Below, piece by piece: positions 52,878-61,907 of a stretch of DNA of 64,000 nt (position 1 is the first letter of the stretch; every line of letters begins with the position of its first letter). Location of the stretch: positions 3,844,001 to 3,908,000 of the forward strand of contig CAVYRG010000001.1 of assembly GCA_963770915.1 (NCBI GenBank). Reading direction: 5' to 3'. A program made the position numbers and the translations under genes. The stretch comes from PALSA-270 sp963770915 (lineage in GTDB: Bacteria; Acidobacteriota; Terriglobia; Terriglobales; Acidobacteriaceae). The notes under the pieces are model-generated. The model worked only from the letters and a program-made list of their open reading frames with translations, was not told where the DNA came from and did no database searches.

Positions 52878-54293
52878 ATGGCTTCGCAAAAAGCGCAGAT
52901 CGGGTTCGGAACCTCGGGATGGCGCGCCATTGTTGCCGAGGAGTTCACCTTTGCCAATGTGCGCCGCGCCGTCACCGGCATTGCGCGCTACGTGGTCTCG
53001 CAAAAACCTTCCGGGGCGCGAGTGATTGTGGGCCGCGACCCGCGCTTTCTAGGAGAGACATTCTGCGCCGTTGCGGCGGAAGTGCTGAGCGCGCACGGCG
53101 TTTCACCGCTCGTCATCGCCGAGGCTGCGCCCACTCCGGCGATTTCCTATGCCGTGATTCATCATCAGGCGGACGGGGCGATTAACTTTACCGCCTCGCA
53201 CAATCCGCCGGAGTACAACGGAATCAAGTTCTCCACGCCGGACGGGGCGCCCGCGCTGCCCGAAGTTACGAAGCAAATCGAGGCGGAAATTGCCGCCTTC
53301 GATGCGGCCGTAGAAACGGCCGCTGGCACCGCGAAAGCCGCGGCGCAGTCCTTGAATCCAAAGGGAACGTACCTGAAGCGCCTGCAGGAAACGATTGACC
53401 TAAAGGCCATCCAGAAAGCGGGTCTGCGGGTTGCGATTGATCCTTTGTGGGGAGCGGCCCGCGGATATCCCGACACGCTATTGCGCGAGGCGGGAGTTGA
53501 GGCGGTTGCGGTCCACGATTATCGCGATGTGTTGTTCGGCGGACATGCGCCCGAGCCCGATGACCATCTGCTGGAAGACTTACGTCGCAAAATGCGGGAG
53601 ATGAACGCGCACATCGGCATCGCGACCGACGGCGATGCCGACCGCTTTGGCATTGTCGACCAGGACGGAACCTTCTTTCAGCCCAACTACATTATTGCTC
53701 TGCTCTTCGATTACCTGGTGGAAAGCCGGGGATGGAAAAACGGCGTAGCCAAGTCGGTGGCCACCACCAACATGGTCAACGCGCTGGCCAAGCGCTACGG
53801 AATCGAGCTGCACGAGACGCCGGTGGGCTTCAAGTACATCGGCGAACTGATCAAGCAGGACAAGATCGTGATCGGTGGAGAAGAGAGCGCCGGGCTGTCG
53901 ATCCGGCATCACGTGCCGGAAAAAGACGGCATCCTGGCGGGGCTGCTGATCTGCGAAATGGTGGCGCGCCGCGGCCAGCCCCTCAGCAAGCAATTGCACA
54001 AGCTATTTGCCGAAGTTGGTTCCTTTTATCCCCAGCGGGAGAACTTCCGCTTGACGCGGGAGGTGAAAGAGAAGTTCACTGAAAAGCTGGAGCGGCATCC
54101 CCAGGAATTCTCTGGCCGAGAGGTTCAGGACGTGGTGCGCACCGACGGATTGAAGCTGGTGCTGGAAGACGGAGCCTGGGTGTGCTATCGCCTGTCGGGC
54201 ACGGAGCCGGTGGTGCGGATGTATTGCGAAGCAAGCAGTGAATCAGATCTGCAGAAGTTGAGCGCGGCAGCCAAGCAATGGATTTTCGAGTAA
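52878..54293 (+). CDS. Phosphohexomutase (phosphoglucomutase/phosphomannomutase family)
   Basis: The 471-residue alpha-D-phosphohexomutase has the phosphoserine loop INFTASHNPPEYNGIKFS, the magnesium loop TDGDADRFGIVD, the sugar loop GGEESAGLS and the phosphate-binding loop YRLSGTEPVVRMYCEA. All four catalytic sites are intact. It interconverts hexose 1- and 6-phosphates for envelope sugar synthesis. ATG 52878 opens MASQKAQIGFGTSGWRA, the normal family start. The FtsB-like gene overlaps its end by 16 bases. Confidence 0.93.
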   Translation: MASQKAQIGFGTSGWRAIVAEEFTFANVRRAVTGIARYVVSQKPSGARVIVGRDPRFLGETFCAVAAEVLSAHGVSPLVIAEAAPTPAISYAVIHHQADGAINFTASHNPPEYNGIKFSTPDGAPALPEVTKQIEAEIAAFDAAVETAAGTAKAAAQSLNPKGTYLKRLQETIDLKAIQKAGLRVAIDPLWGAARGYPDTLLREAGVEAVAVHDYRDVLFGGHAPEPDDHLLEDLRRKMREMNAHIGIATDGDADRFGIVDQDGTFFQPNYIIALLFDYLVESRGWKNGVAKSVATTNMVNALAKRYGIELHETPVGFKYIGELIKQDKIVIGGEESAGLSIRHHVPEKDGILAGLLICEMVARRGQPLSKQLHKLFAEVGSFYPQRENFRLTREVKEKFTEKLERHPQEFSGREVQDVVRTDGLKLVLEDGAWVCYRLSGTEPVVRMYCEASSESDLQKLSAAAKQWIFE

Positions 54294-54754
54294 AGCAATC
54301 AAAGCTTCATATTCTTCGTCCGGAACAAGGTTTGCGCGTGTTGGCTGAGCGCGCCCCCCAAGCGGAGGCCTTCGCTGAGAGGGTGGCTTCGCGCGTGATC
54401 GAGAAACTGCGCCCGCGAGTGATGCAGCTCTATGCCATTCGGCGCAGGCTGGGGACCTTGGCCATCGTCATACTTACCGTTTGGTTATTTATCCACGTGA
54501 TGTTTGGGGCCAACGGCATGGTGGTGTACCGCCAGAAAAAGGCGGAGTATCAAAAGCTGGAAAAGGACATCTCTGGGCTGCAGAAAGAGAACGACGCGTA
54601 CGCCGCCGAGATCAAAGGCCTTAAGTCCGATCCCAAGACCATCGAGAAAGCCGCGCGCGAGCAACTGCACTACGCGCGCCCGGGAGAAGTAGTGTTCGTT
54701 TCCCCGTCACGTGTTACCCCGCAAAAACCCTCGGTAGATGCTGCTCAGAAGTAG
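54278..54754 (+). CDS. FtsB/DivIC-family cell division protein
   Basis: The 158-residue protein has a basic cytoplasmic N-terminus of about 55 residues, one membrane helix (about 60-78, LAIVILTVWLFIHVMFG) and a periplasmic coiled coil (YQKLEKDISGLQKENDAYAAEI). The conserved family end PKTIEKAAREQLHYARPGEVVFV follows. It should join the FtsQLB-type complex at the division septum. The N-terminal extension is longer than in E. coli FtsB. It overlaps the mutase gene by 16 bases. Confidence 0.85.
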   Translation: MDFRVKQSKLHILRPEQGLRVLAERAPQAEAFAERVASRVIEKLRPRVMQLYAIRRRLGTLAIVILTVWLFIHVMFGANGMVVYRQKKAEYQKLEKDISGLQKENDAYAAEIKGLKSDPKTIEKAAREQLHYARPGEVVFVSPSRVTPQKPSVDAAQK

Positions 54755-54952
54755 AGGCAATCCGGTTTGCCCGCTGCGCCGTATGGTATAGTGAGCCATC
54801 CGGCGACATTAGAGGCGAACCTAACCGTTTCCACCTCGACCACGTCAAAACGCTTGCCGTTGAACAAGCCTGCAGCGGAAGGTCGGCAAGGGATGGCCTA
54901 GTGCAACCAAACCTGCGGTCTCGACCGCATAACTACTAGAGGAGTGCTTGCG

Positions 54953-55294
54953 ATGAAAAAGTTGATGCTGTTTTGCGCGGTGCTTTCCGTGTTCTCTTTC
55001 GTAGTGGCCACGGCGTCGTTTGCCGAAGATATGGCTATGGGCAAGTCCATGACCGTCAAAGGGTGGGTGAGCGATTCCAAGTGCGGCGCCAAAGGGGCTG
55101 CCGCCGGTGCCGCCGAGTGCACCAAGAAGTGCCTGTCCGAGGGCGCCTCCATGGTCTTCGTGACCGATAAGGATCAGAAAGTCCTCGCTATTGATAACCC
55201 CGATGCGTTGCAAGAGCACATCGGACATCACATCGCCGTCACTGGCGAAGTGAAAGGCGATTCCATCCACGTGGAAAAAGTGAAAATGCTGTAG
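54953..55294 (+). CDS. Small exported Cys-containing protein of unknown function
   Basis: The 113-residue protein has a signal peptide (KKLMLFCAVLSVFSFVVATASFA). The mature part opens MTVKGWVSDSKCGAKG, has AECTKKCLSEGASMVFV, and closes with HHIAVTGEVKGDSIHVEKV, an OB-like beta pattern. Three cysteines (SKCG, ECTKKC) may form a disulfide or bind metal. GAGGAG lies about nine bases before ATG 54953. Similar small exported proteins are common in Acidobacteria. Its own terminator follows. Confidence 0.75.
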   Translation: MKKLMLFCAVLSVFSFVVATASFAEDMAMGKSMTVKGWVSDSKCGAKGAAAGAAECTKKCLSEGASMVFVTDKDQKVLAIDNPDALQEHIGHHIAVTGEVKGDSIHVEKVKML

Positions 55295-55318
55295 GAGTTT
55301 GTTCTTCGAAAAGCCAAG

Positions 55319-55346
55319 GGCGGCCCAGGTGGCCGCCTTTGTTTTT
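55319..55346 (+). terminator. Rho-independent terminator of the small exported-protein gene
   Basis: GGCGGCC (55319-55325) and GGCCGCC (55331-55337) form a stem with loop CAGGT, followed by TTTGTTTTT. It separates this gene from the convergent thiG. Confidence 0.9.
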
Positions 55347-55403
55347 GTGCGGTGCAGTCCCCGGTTATCGGTCGTCACGGTCAGTGCGACGGCTAAGGCG
55401 GAG

Positions 55404-56177
55404 TCAGCGCACCACGCCTTCCAGCGGCGAACTGGCCGTGGCGTAGAGCTTGCGCGGCATGCGCCCGGCGAGATACGCCTCGCGTCCGGCGAGCACGGCG
55501 TGTTTCATCGCGTCCGCCATCTGAACCGGATCCTGTGCCGCGGCGATGCCGGTATTCATCAGCACCGCATCGGCGCCAAGTTCCAGGGCGATGGTGGCGT
55601 CTGAGGCAGTTCCCACGCCGGCATCCAAAATGAGCGGCACGCCGGCAATCATCTCGCGCAGGATGCGAATGTTGGCGGCGTTCTGAATGCCCAGTCCGCT
55701 GCCGATCGGCGCGCCCAGCGGCATTACCGCGCTGGCGCCGGCATCGAGCAGGCGCTTGGCGAACACTATATCGTCGGAAGTGTAGGGAAGAACTGTAAAG
55801 CCTTCCTTCACCAGCACCCGCGTGGCTTCGAGCGTGGCTTGCACGTCGGGGTAAAGCGTCGCCTGGTCGCCGATGACCTCCAGCTTCACCCAGTCCGAAA
55901 TCCCGACCTCGCGCCCAAGGCGCGCCGCCCGGATAGCCTCATCGGCCGAATAGCATCCGGCGGTGTTGGGCAGCAGAAAATATTTCTTCGGATCAATGTA
56001 GTCAAGCAGCGATTCCTTGCTGCGGTCGAGATTCACCCGGCGCACTGCGACCGTCACCATCTCCGCGCCGCTGGCTTCTAGGGCGCGCGCCGTTTCCTGA
56101 AAAGATTTGTATTTTCCCGTGCCGACGATCAAGCGGGAATGAAACTCGCGTCCAGCAATAATCAATGGGTCTTGCAT
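55404..56177 (-). CDS. thiG: Thiazole synthase ThiG
   Basis: The 257-residue TIM-barrel protein has LIIAGREFHSRLIVGTGKY, NTAGCYSADEAIRAARLGRE, DWVKLEVIGD with the active-site Lys, and VPLILDAGVGTASDATIALELGADAVLMNTGIA. It builds the thiazole part of thiamine from deoxyxylulose phosphate, glycine-imine and ThiS thiocarboxylate. No thiS, thiH/thiO or TPP riboswitch was seen nearby. ATG 56177 is the family start; 89 in-frame upstream residues are non-coding in character. Confidence 0.95.
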   Translation of the reverse strand: MQDPLIIAGREFHSRLIVGTGKYKSFQETARALEASGAEMVTVAVRRVNLDRSKESLLDYIDPKKYFLLPNTAGCYSADEAIRAARLGREVGISDWVKLEVIGDQATLYPDVQATLEATRVLVKEGFTVLPYTSDDIVFAKRLLDAGASAVMPLGAPIGSGLGIQNAANIRILREMIAGVPLILDAGVGTASDATIALELGADAVLMNTGIAAAQDPVQMADAMKHAVLAGREAYLAGRMPRKLYATASSPLEGVVR

Positions 56178-56296
56178 GAGGTCATTGTAATGAAAATCGC
56201 GGGCGAGGTGGTAGGAAGGCAAGGCAGAATGCAGAGTTCTGAATGCAGAATGAATCCGCTGTGGAGCTATACTCTTTGCGGCGACGCCGACCGGCC

Positions 56297-57637
56297 ATGG
56301 ACAAGAGGCAATTCCTGAAAACTTCCGGCGCAATTTTGACTTCAACGTTGCTTTCGCGCTTTGCCTCGGGAGAGCCGCCGACCGCGCCCCGTAACAACTG
56401 GGCGGGAAATTACGAATATCACGCGCCCAACCTCTATGGACCACGGAACCTCGAGGAAGTTCGCATCGTTGTGAAGAGTTGCCACAAGCTGAAGGCGCTG
56501 GGCGCCCGGCATTCCTTCAACGGCATTGCAGACAGCGCGGAGACCCAGGTCTCGCTGCAGCACCTCGACGAAATGGTGCTGGACACAAAGTTGCGCACCG
56601 TCACGGTCGGCGGCGGCGTGACCTATGGCCAACTGGCTCCGTACATCGATGGCCAGGGCTACGCGTTGCATAATCTGGCATCGCTGCCGCATATCTCCAT
56701 CGCTGGCGCGTGCGCAACCGCAACCCATGGATCGGGCAGCAAGAACGGCAACCTGGCGACCGCGGTTTCCGGGATGGAAATCATGACCGCCGATGGCGAA
56801 GTGATTGTGCTTTCGAGGGAGCGGGACGGTGAACGCTTCCTGGGCGCGGTCGTCAGCCTGGGCGGGCTTGGAGTAATCACCAAGATCACTCTGGACGTGC
56901 AGCCGACTTTTCAAGTGGCGCAAGCGGTTTATGAAAACATGTCTATGGATGCGCTGCAGAGCCACCTGGATGAGATCTTTGCCAGCGGCTACAGCGTGAG
57001 TCTTTTCACCGACTGGCAAAATCACCGCCTCACCCAGGTGTGGATTAAAAGGCGTGTCGATGCGCCCGCCGCGTTGCATTTCGCGCCGGAGTTTTTCGGA
57101 GCGCGAGTTTCAACCCGGAACCTGAGTCCGCTGCCAGGACATTCCGCGGAAAGCTGCACCGATCAGATGGGGATTGCGGGCCCTTGGTATGAACGGCTTC
57201 CGCACTTCCGCATGGCATTCACTCCCAGCAGCGGGGCCGAGCTGCAGTCGGAGTACTTTGTTCCTCGCGAGCACGGGTACGAAGCCATTCTCGCCGTGGA
57301 GCAACTCCGCGGCCAGATCACGCCGTATCTGCTCATTACGGAATTGCGCACGATTGACGCCGACAATCTCTGGATGAGCACCGCGTATCAGCGGCCGAGC
57401 ATGGCCATTCACTTTACCTGGAAGCCGGAATGGCCCGCCGTGAAAGAGATTCTGCCGATGATCGAAGAAAAACTCGCGCCGTTTGATGCCCGGCCCCATT
57501 GGGGCAAGCTGTTCACCATGCCGCCGGCGAGGCTGAAGCAGCTTTACGCGAAAATGCCTGATTTCGAGACGCTCGTGAAGCAGTACGATCCGGCGGGAAA
57601 GTTTCGGAATGATTTCCTGAATTCGAATCTTATCTGA
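56297..57637 (+). CDS. FAD-linked oxidoreductase (VAO family, sugar-lactone/alditol oxidase-like)
   Basis: The protein has about 446 residues. The start MDKRQFLKTSGAILTS is a Tat-like signal (KRQFLK, only one Arg). The FAD domain shows LGARHSFNGIADS, TVGGGVTYGQLAPYIDGQGYAL, SIAGACATATHGSGSKNG and a C-terminal substrate domain with PHWGKLF (near residue 430). The ATHGSG segment is where alditol oxidase and gulonolactone oxidase hold flavin. It likely oxidises a sugar alcohol or lactone in the periplasm. It is divergent from thiG. Confidence 0.87.
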   Translation: MDKRQFLKTSGAILTSTLLSRFASGEPPTAPRNNWAGNYEYHAPNLYGPRNLEEVRIVVKSCHKLKALGARHSFNGIADSAETQVSLQHLDEMVLDTKLRTVTVGGGVTYGQLAPYIDGQGYALHNLASLPHISIAGACATATHGSGSKNGNLATAVSGMEIMTADGEVIVLSRERDGERFLGAVVSLGGLGVITKITLDVQPTFQVAQAVYENMSMDALQSHLDEIFASGYSVSLFTDWQNHRLTQVWIKRRVDAPAALHFAPEFFGARVSTRNLSPLPGHSAESCTDQMGIAGPWYERLPHFRMAFTPSSGAELQSEYFVPREHGYEAILAVEQLRGQITPYLLITELRTIDADNLWMSTAYQRPSMAIHFTWKPEWPAVKEILPMIEEKLAPFDARPHWGKLFTMPPARLKQLYAKMPDFETLVKQYDPAGKFRNDFLNSNLI

Positions 57638-57648
57638 CCGCAGGATGG

Positions 57649-59430
57649 TTATTCCTTACTGACGGCCATCTCTTTTTCCGCTTCGCCATACATTTCCTCG
57701 ATCTTTTCCCGATACAGCTCTTCCACGGCACGGCGGCGCATCTTCATGCTGGCGGTGAGTGTGCCGTTCGAGGCGGAAAACTCCTCCGCCACCAGAATTA
57801 CTTTCTTCAGCTTCTCGAACTGGGCCAGGTTTCGATTTAAATCTGCAACGATGCCTTCGTATAATTCGCGCACTCGCGGGTTGGTGACCAGTCCCGGGCG
57901 AGTGGAAAAAGCAACGTTGTTTGCATGCGCCCAGTCCTCGAGCAAGGGGAAATAGGGCGCAATCAGCACGGCGGCGAATTTCCGCTTGTCGCCCAGAATG
58001 ACCGCCTCGGCGATCAACGGATTATGCTTCAGCGAATTCTCGATGGGCTGCGGCGCAATGAATTTTCCACCTGAAGTTTTGATCAGGTCTTTCTTGCGAT
58101 CCGTGATCGAGAGAAACCCATCGGCGTCGAGGTTGCCGATGTCGCCGGTCTTGAACCAGCCGTCCTCGAACGCGTTCTTGGTTTCCTCTGGCTGGTTCCA
58201 ATAGCCTTTGAAAATGGAAGGCCCGCGCACCAACACTTCTCCATCGTCGGCAATCCGCACTTCGACGTTTGCCAGGGGTTTGCCCACCGTGCCCAGCTTG
58301 TGTGCGTGTGGGCCATTGAGGGCAATGACGGGCGAGGTTTCGGTAAGGCCGTAGCCTTCATGAATGCGGATGCCGATATCGGCGTACCACTCAGCCAGTT
58401 CTCGGCCCAGCGGCGCGCCGCCGGAGATGAACAGCCTGCCGCGGCCGCCCATACCCTCGCGAACTCGCGAATAGAGCAGGCGGTTGGCCAAGTTCCAGGC
58501 GAATGTGTTCGGAGTCTCTCCGGCCAGAATTTCGGACCGGTGCCTTCGGCCTTCTTTCAGTGCCCAGAGGTAGAGCCATTCCTTAGGAAATCCCTTCGCC
58601 TTGGTATGCACCTGCGCGTAGATCTTTTCGTAGACGCGAGGCACTGCCACAAAAACCGTCGGCCGAACTTCGCTGAGCGCCTTCGGCAGAAAGTCCGGCG
58701 TGGCGACGTAGGCAAGCACCGCTCCATGGTGAAGCATGGCGAAATCCAGGTGGCGCGCTGTGACGTGCGAGAGCGGAAGGAACGAGATGCTCAAATCGCT
58801 GGGTCCGACGTCAAATCCCTGAAGCGAACACGCCAGGTTGGAAGCCATATTCTCGTGAGTGAGCATGGCTCCTTTGGGGACGCCGGTTGTTCCCGAGGTG
58901 TAGATAATGGTCGCCAAGTCACTGGGCCGGACCGAGCGCGCTGCAGCATCCAGTTCCGAGTCGGCGGATTTGGGACCGCTTCGCATCAGGCTGTCCATGG
59001 AAATGGCTTGCGAATGAGTGTCCGGATCCATCAACACGATTTTCTCTATCGCCGTCTGGTCCTGAACTCGCATGATCTTTCTTTGGTGAGTTTCGTTGGA
59101 AACAAATACCGCGCGTGCGCCGGAATCGCGCAATACGAAGGCGCTTTGCTCGGCCGTGAGGCTCGGGTAAAGCGGGACCACGACGGCCCCGACCATGAGG
59201 CAAGCGAAATCCGCGAAGGCCCACTGCGGGCGATTCTCGCCGATGATCGCAACCCGGTCCCCGGCGACGATTCCCCATTCGCGCAAGCCGCGCGCAACGC
59301 CGGCTACGCTGCGATAGAAATCCTGCGAGGAGATAGAAGCCCAGCCGGTTTGCGTGTGGTACATCATCACCACGCGGGATTCGCGTTCGACGACGGCGAA
59401 GAAGATGTCGTTGAGGGTCAGCGGGTTCAT
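57649..59430 (-). CDS. Long-chain fatty acyl-CoA synthetase
   Basis: The 593-residue ANL enzyme has IIYTSGTTGVPKGAMLTHEN, HEGYGLTETSPVIALN, DGWFKTGDIGNLDADGFLSITDRKKDLIKTSGGK and the A10 lysine region GTLTASMKMRRR. The order and length match FadD15-like long-chain synthetases. It activates fatty acids for degradation or lipid synthesis. It stands apart from the lipid operon at 20-30 kb and is convergent with the VAO gene. Confidence 0.93.
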   Translation of the reverse strand: MNPLTLNDIFFAVVERESRVVMMYHTQTGWASISSQDFYRSVAGVARGLREWGIVAGDRVAIIGENRPQWAFADFACLMVGAVVVPLYPSLTAEQSAFVLRDSGARAVFVSNETHQRKIMRVQDQTAIEKIVLMDPDTHSQAISMDSLMRSGPKSADSELDAAARSVRPSDLATIIYTSGTTGVPKGAMLTHENMASNLACSLQGFDVGPSDLSISFLPLSHVTARHLDFAMLHHGAVLAYVATPDFLPKALSEVRPTVFVAVPRVYEKIYAQVHTKAKGFPKEWLYLWALKEGRRHRSEILAGETPNTFAWNLANRLLYSRVREGMGGRGRLFISGGAPLGRELAEWYADIGIRIHEGYGLTETSPVIALNGPHAHKLGTVGKPLANVEVRIADDGEVLVRGPSIFKGYWNQPEETKNAFEDGWFKTGDIGNLDADGFLSITDRKKDLIKTSGGKFIAPQPIENSLKHNPLIAEAVILGDKRKFAAVLIAPYFPLLEDWAHANNVAFSTRPGLVTNPRVRELYEGIVADLNRNLAQFEKLKKVILVAEEFSASNGTLTASMKMRRRAVEELYREKIEEMYGEAEKEMAVSKE

Positions 59431-59950
59431 CGGCGACGGGACTCTCGTCGAAATGTTCGGCGCGTCGGGCAGTCGTGCCCGAGCGAGAGGTCTCGCGGCG
59501 CCGGAAGGGAAGACAAGGGGCGTATCTCCGAGGAAAATGTACTGGTTTCAGGGTCGCTGCGCAACGCCCGTTCGGGCACCTGTTCCACCAAGGTCATCCC
59601 GGCGATTCGTTCGAATAACGCGACTGGCCGAGCGGAACGCCGTGCTTGGCCATCGGCAAGTTGGCCGGGCCTCGTACCCACGGGGGCAAGCTCGTTCCTC
59701 TCAGGACCAAGTCTCCTTGAGCCACCATTCCCGCCGCATGTAATTTGACAAAGGCTTGGAATTGCACTACTTTCGTGCAGCGAGTTTCAGATTGCCATCC
59801 CGTATTGTTAGGGCCGAGCCCGCGCGCGGCATTCGCCGCGGAGGCCACAAAGACCGAGCCGGAATTGAGCCGCCAAGATCCTCACGATCAGCTCTGCAGA
59901 CCCAAGCGCGGAAACAGCGCAAACATTCACTACACGAGGGAAACTAACGC
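59431..59950. other. 520-base gene-free intergenic region
   Basis: I see no gene with proper start, ribosome site and protein-like composition here. The short frames on both strands are arginine-rich and look like noise. The only signal is a candidate promoter at 59745-59773 facing the symporter gene. The divergent layout with 57649-59430 makes this a shared control region. Confidence 0.6.
59745..59773 (+). promoter_or_regulatory. Candidate sigma-70 promoter of the symporter gene
   Basis: A perfect TTGACA (59745-59750) is followed after 17 bases by TACTTT (59768-59773), a weak -10. It would give a leader of about 170 bases before ATG 59951. Confidence 0.35.
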
Positions 59951-61654
59951 ATGATGCCTCCGCTTGCCATCTTCGTTGCGAATACGCTCGTGCATTTGTC
60001 CGCCGTCGATCTCGCCATTGTGATTTTTTACTTCGCGTTGGTTTTGGGAATTGGCTTTTATCTGCGCGGAAAGTCCAACACCGGCGAAGACTTTTTTATG
60101 GCGGGGCGCGAGATGACCGCCTGGGTCGCCGGCCTGAGCTTTCTTTCGGCCAATTTGGGCGCCTTGGAGTTGATGGGCTGGGCGGGTTCGGCCTACCAGT
60201 ACGGCATCATGGCCACGCACTGGTATTGGATTGGCGCGATTCCGGCCATGTTGTTTCTGGCCCTGGTCATGATGCCGTTCTATTACATATCCAAGACCCA
60301 CTCGGTTCCGGGATATTTGAAGTTGCGTTTCGGGGAAGACAGCCGCGGACTTTCCGCGGTTTGCTTTGCTTTCATGACCGTGCTCATGAGCGGCGTGAAC
60401 ATGTTCGCCATGGCCAAGGTCATGCAGATCGTTCTGGGCTGGAACCTGAATTTCAGCATCTGGGTTTCGTCTTTGACCGTGGCCATCTACGTGGCTTTGG
60501 GCGGCTTGCGCTCCGCCATCTTCAATGAAGTCCTGCAATTCTTTCTCATCTGGGCGGGGGCGCTGATGATTCCGGTACTCGGCTTGTACGAGGCCGGGGG
60601 ATGGGTGAACCTCAAGGCGCAAATTACCGCGAGGTTTTCGGCGCAGTATGTTCATATGTGGTCCGGACTCGGCCATTTCAATACCAATCCCATGGGCATT
60701 CATTGGACCGGCATCGTGTTTGGCTTGGCGGCGGTAATCTCGATGGGATATTGGACCACCGACTTTCTGGTGGTGCAGCGCATCCTTGCCGCCAAAGACC
60801 TGCGCAGCGCGGAAATGGCTCCCATCATCGGCGCGGGTTTCAAGATGCTGGTGCCGCTGATCGTGATTCTGCCTGGGCTGCTGGGTTTGGCCGTGCTCCC
60901 GGAGCATCTGACCGGAGAAGCGCAGGCCGCGATCACCGGAGGACACAGCTATAACGATGTGCTGCCGCTGATGCTGGCACGCTACTGCGGTCCCGGACTT
61001 CTGGGCCTGGGCGTCACCGCGTTGATCGCAGGCTTCATGTCGGGCATGGCCGGCAACGTGAGCGCTTTCACCACGGTGTGGACCTATGACCTCTATCGCC
61101 CGCTGATCAACAAGAACGCCAGCGACGCGCACTACGTGAGCATGGGGCGCTGGACCACCGTGATCGGGGTATTGATCAGCGTCGGCACCGCGTATCTGGT
61201 GATGCAGTTTGCCAGCATCATGGATTACGTGCAGGCGCTGTTCAGCTTTTTCATCGCGCCGCTGTTCGGCACGGTGATTCTGGGAATGCTCTGGAAGCGA
61301 GCAACTAAGGCGGGCGGCTTCTGGGGATTGTTATGCGGCACCGTCTGCTCAGTCGGCATGTGGACGTGGGTAAAAATTGATCCTACCGCGCTGCGCTACG
61401 TGGCGCTCTCGCCCGATGCCAAAGGCTTGGCGCAGGACATGTATCAGGCGCTCTGGTCGTTTCTGGTATGCGTGACGGTGACCGTGGTGGTCAGCCTGGT
61501 AACCAAGCCCAAGTCCGCCGAGGAGTTGAGAGGCTTAGTGTACGGAATGACCGAAGTTCCCCACGTGGCGGACGTGCCTTTCTACGGCAAGCCGCTGTTT
61601 TGGGCTGGTGTTGTGACCGTAGTCTTCATCGCGCTGAACATCATTTTCTGGTAG
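59951..61654 (+). CDS. Sodium:solute symporter (SSS family)
   Basis: This 567-residue protein has about 13-14 membrane helices. Family patterns include YFALVLGIGFYLRGKSNTGEDFFMAGREM, SANLGALELMGWAGSAYQYG (unwound first helix), GGLRSAIFNEVLQFFLIW and FMSGMAGNVSAFTTVWTYDLYR. It resembles the vSGLT-type sugar carriers, so uptake of a monosaccharide with sodium is likely, but inositol or similar compounds cannot be excluded. It lies next to a small membrane protein and near mutarotase-like and GH27 genes, which favours a sugar. Confidence 0.93.
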   Translation: MMPPLAIFVANTLVHLSAVDLAIVIFYFALVLGIGFYLRGKSNTGEDFFMAGREMTAWVAGLSFLSANLGALELMGWAGSAYQYGIMATHWYWIGAIPAMLFLALVMMPFYYISKTHSVPGYLKLRFGEDSRGLSAVCFAFMTVLMSGVNMFAMAKVMQIVLGWNLNFSIWVSSLTVAIYVALGGLRSAIFNEVLQFFLIWAGALMIPVLGLYEAGGWVNLKAQITARFSAQYVHMWSGLGHFNTNPMGIHWTGIVFGLAAVISMGYWTTDFLVVQRILAAKDLRSAEMAPIIGAGFKMLVPLIVILPGLLGLAVLPEHLTGEAQAAITGGHSYNDVLPLMLARYCGPGLLGLGVTALIAGFMSGMAGNVSAFTTVWTYDLYRPLINKNASDAHYVSMGRWTTVIGVLISVGTAYLVMQFASIMDYVQALFSFFIAPLFGTVILGMLWKRATKAGGFWGLLCGTVCSVGMWTWVKIDPTALRYVALSPDAKGLAQDMYQALWSFLVCVTVTVVVSLVTKPKSAEELRGLVYGMTEVPHVADVPFYGKPLFWAGVVTVVFIALNIIFW

Positions 61655-61670
61655 GCGGAGGTCGGAAAGC

Positions 61671-61880
61671 ATGATTTCAATCTGGTTGTTTATTGGAATT
61701 TCGTTATTGGTCAACGGCGCGCTGATTTGTGCGGTGGGCATCTATCAGATCGCGACCTCAGCCCCTCCAGATCTGATTCCGGCGATCTACAACCTGCACG
61801 CCAACGCGTGGTGGGGTGGATGCCTGTTTCTTCTTGGCATATTCTTTTGCATTCATTTCCGGCCGGGCAAGCACGCCTAG
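61671..61880 (+). CDS. Small membrane protein following the symporter
   Basis: The 69-residue protein has two hydrophobic segments: WLFIGISLLVNGALICAVGIY (about 5-25) and WWGGCLFLLGIFFCIHF (about 47-63). GGAGG lies about nine bases before the ATG and the gene starts 16 bases after the symporter stop, so they are co-transcribed. It may be an accessory subunit; no family is recognised. Confidence 0.7.
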   Translation: MISIWLFIGISLLVNGALICAVGIYQIATSAPPDLIPAIYNLHANAWWGGCLFLLGIFFCIHFRPGKHA

Positions 61881-61907
61881 CATCGCCTTGCTGCTTCCGC
61901 CGCGAGC

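Noticed and set aside
55295..56296. TPP riboswitch in front of thiG
   Set aside because: I looked for the THI-box core (CUGAGA and the conserved downstream helix) upstream of ATG 56177 and did not see it.
58300..59748. 482-codon open frame on the plus strand across the acyl-CoA synthetase gene
   Set aside because: The minus strand carries a complete ANL enzyme with all motifs; the plus-strand frame is a composition artefact.
59930..61132. 400-codon minus-strand frame opposite the symporter
   Set aside because: His/Gln/Arg-rich translation without hydrophobic segments; the plus-strand symporter is unambiguous.
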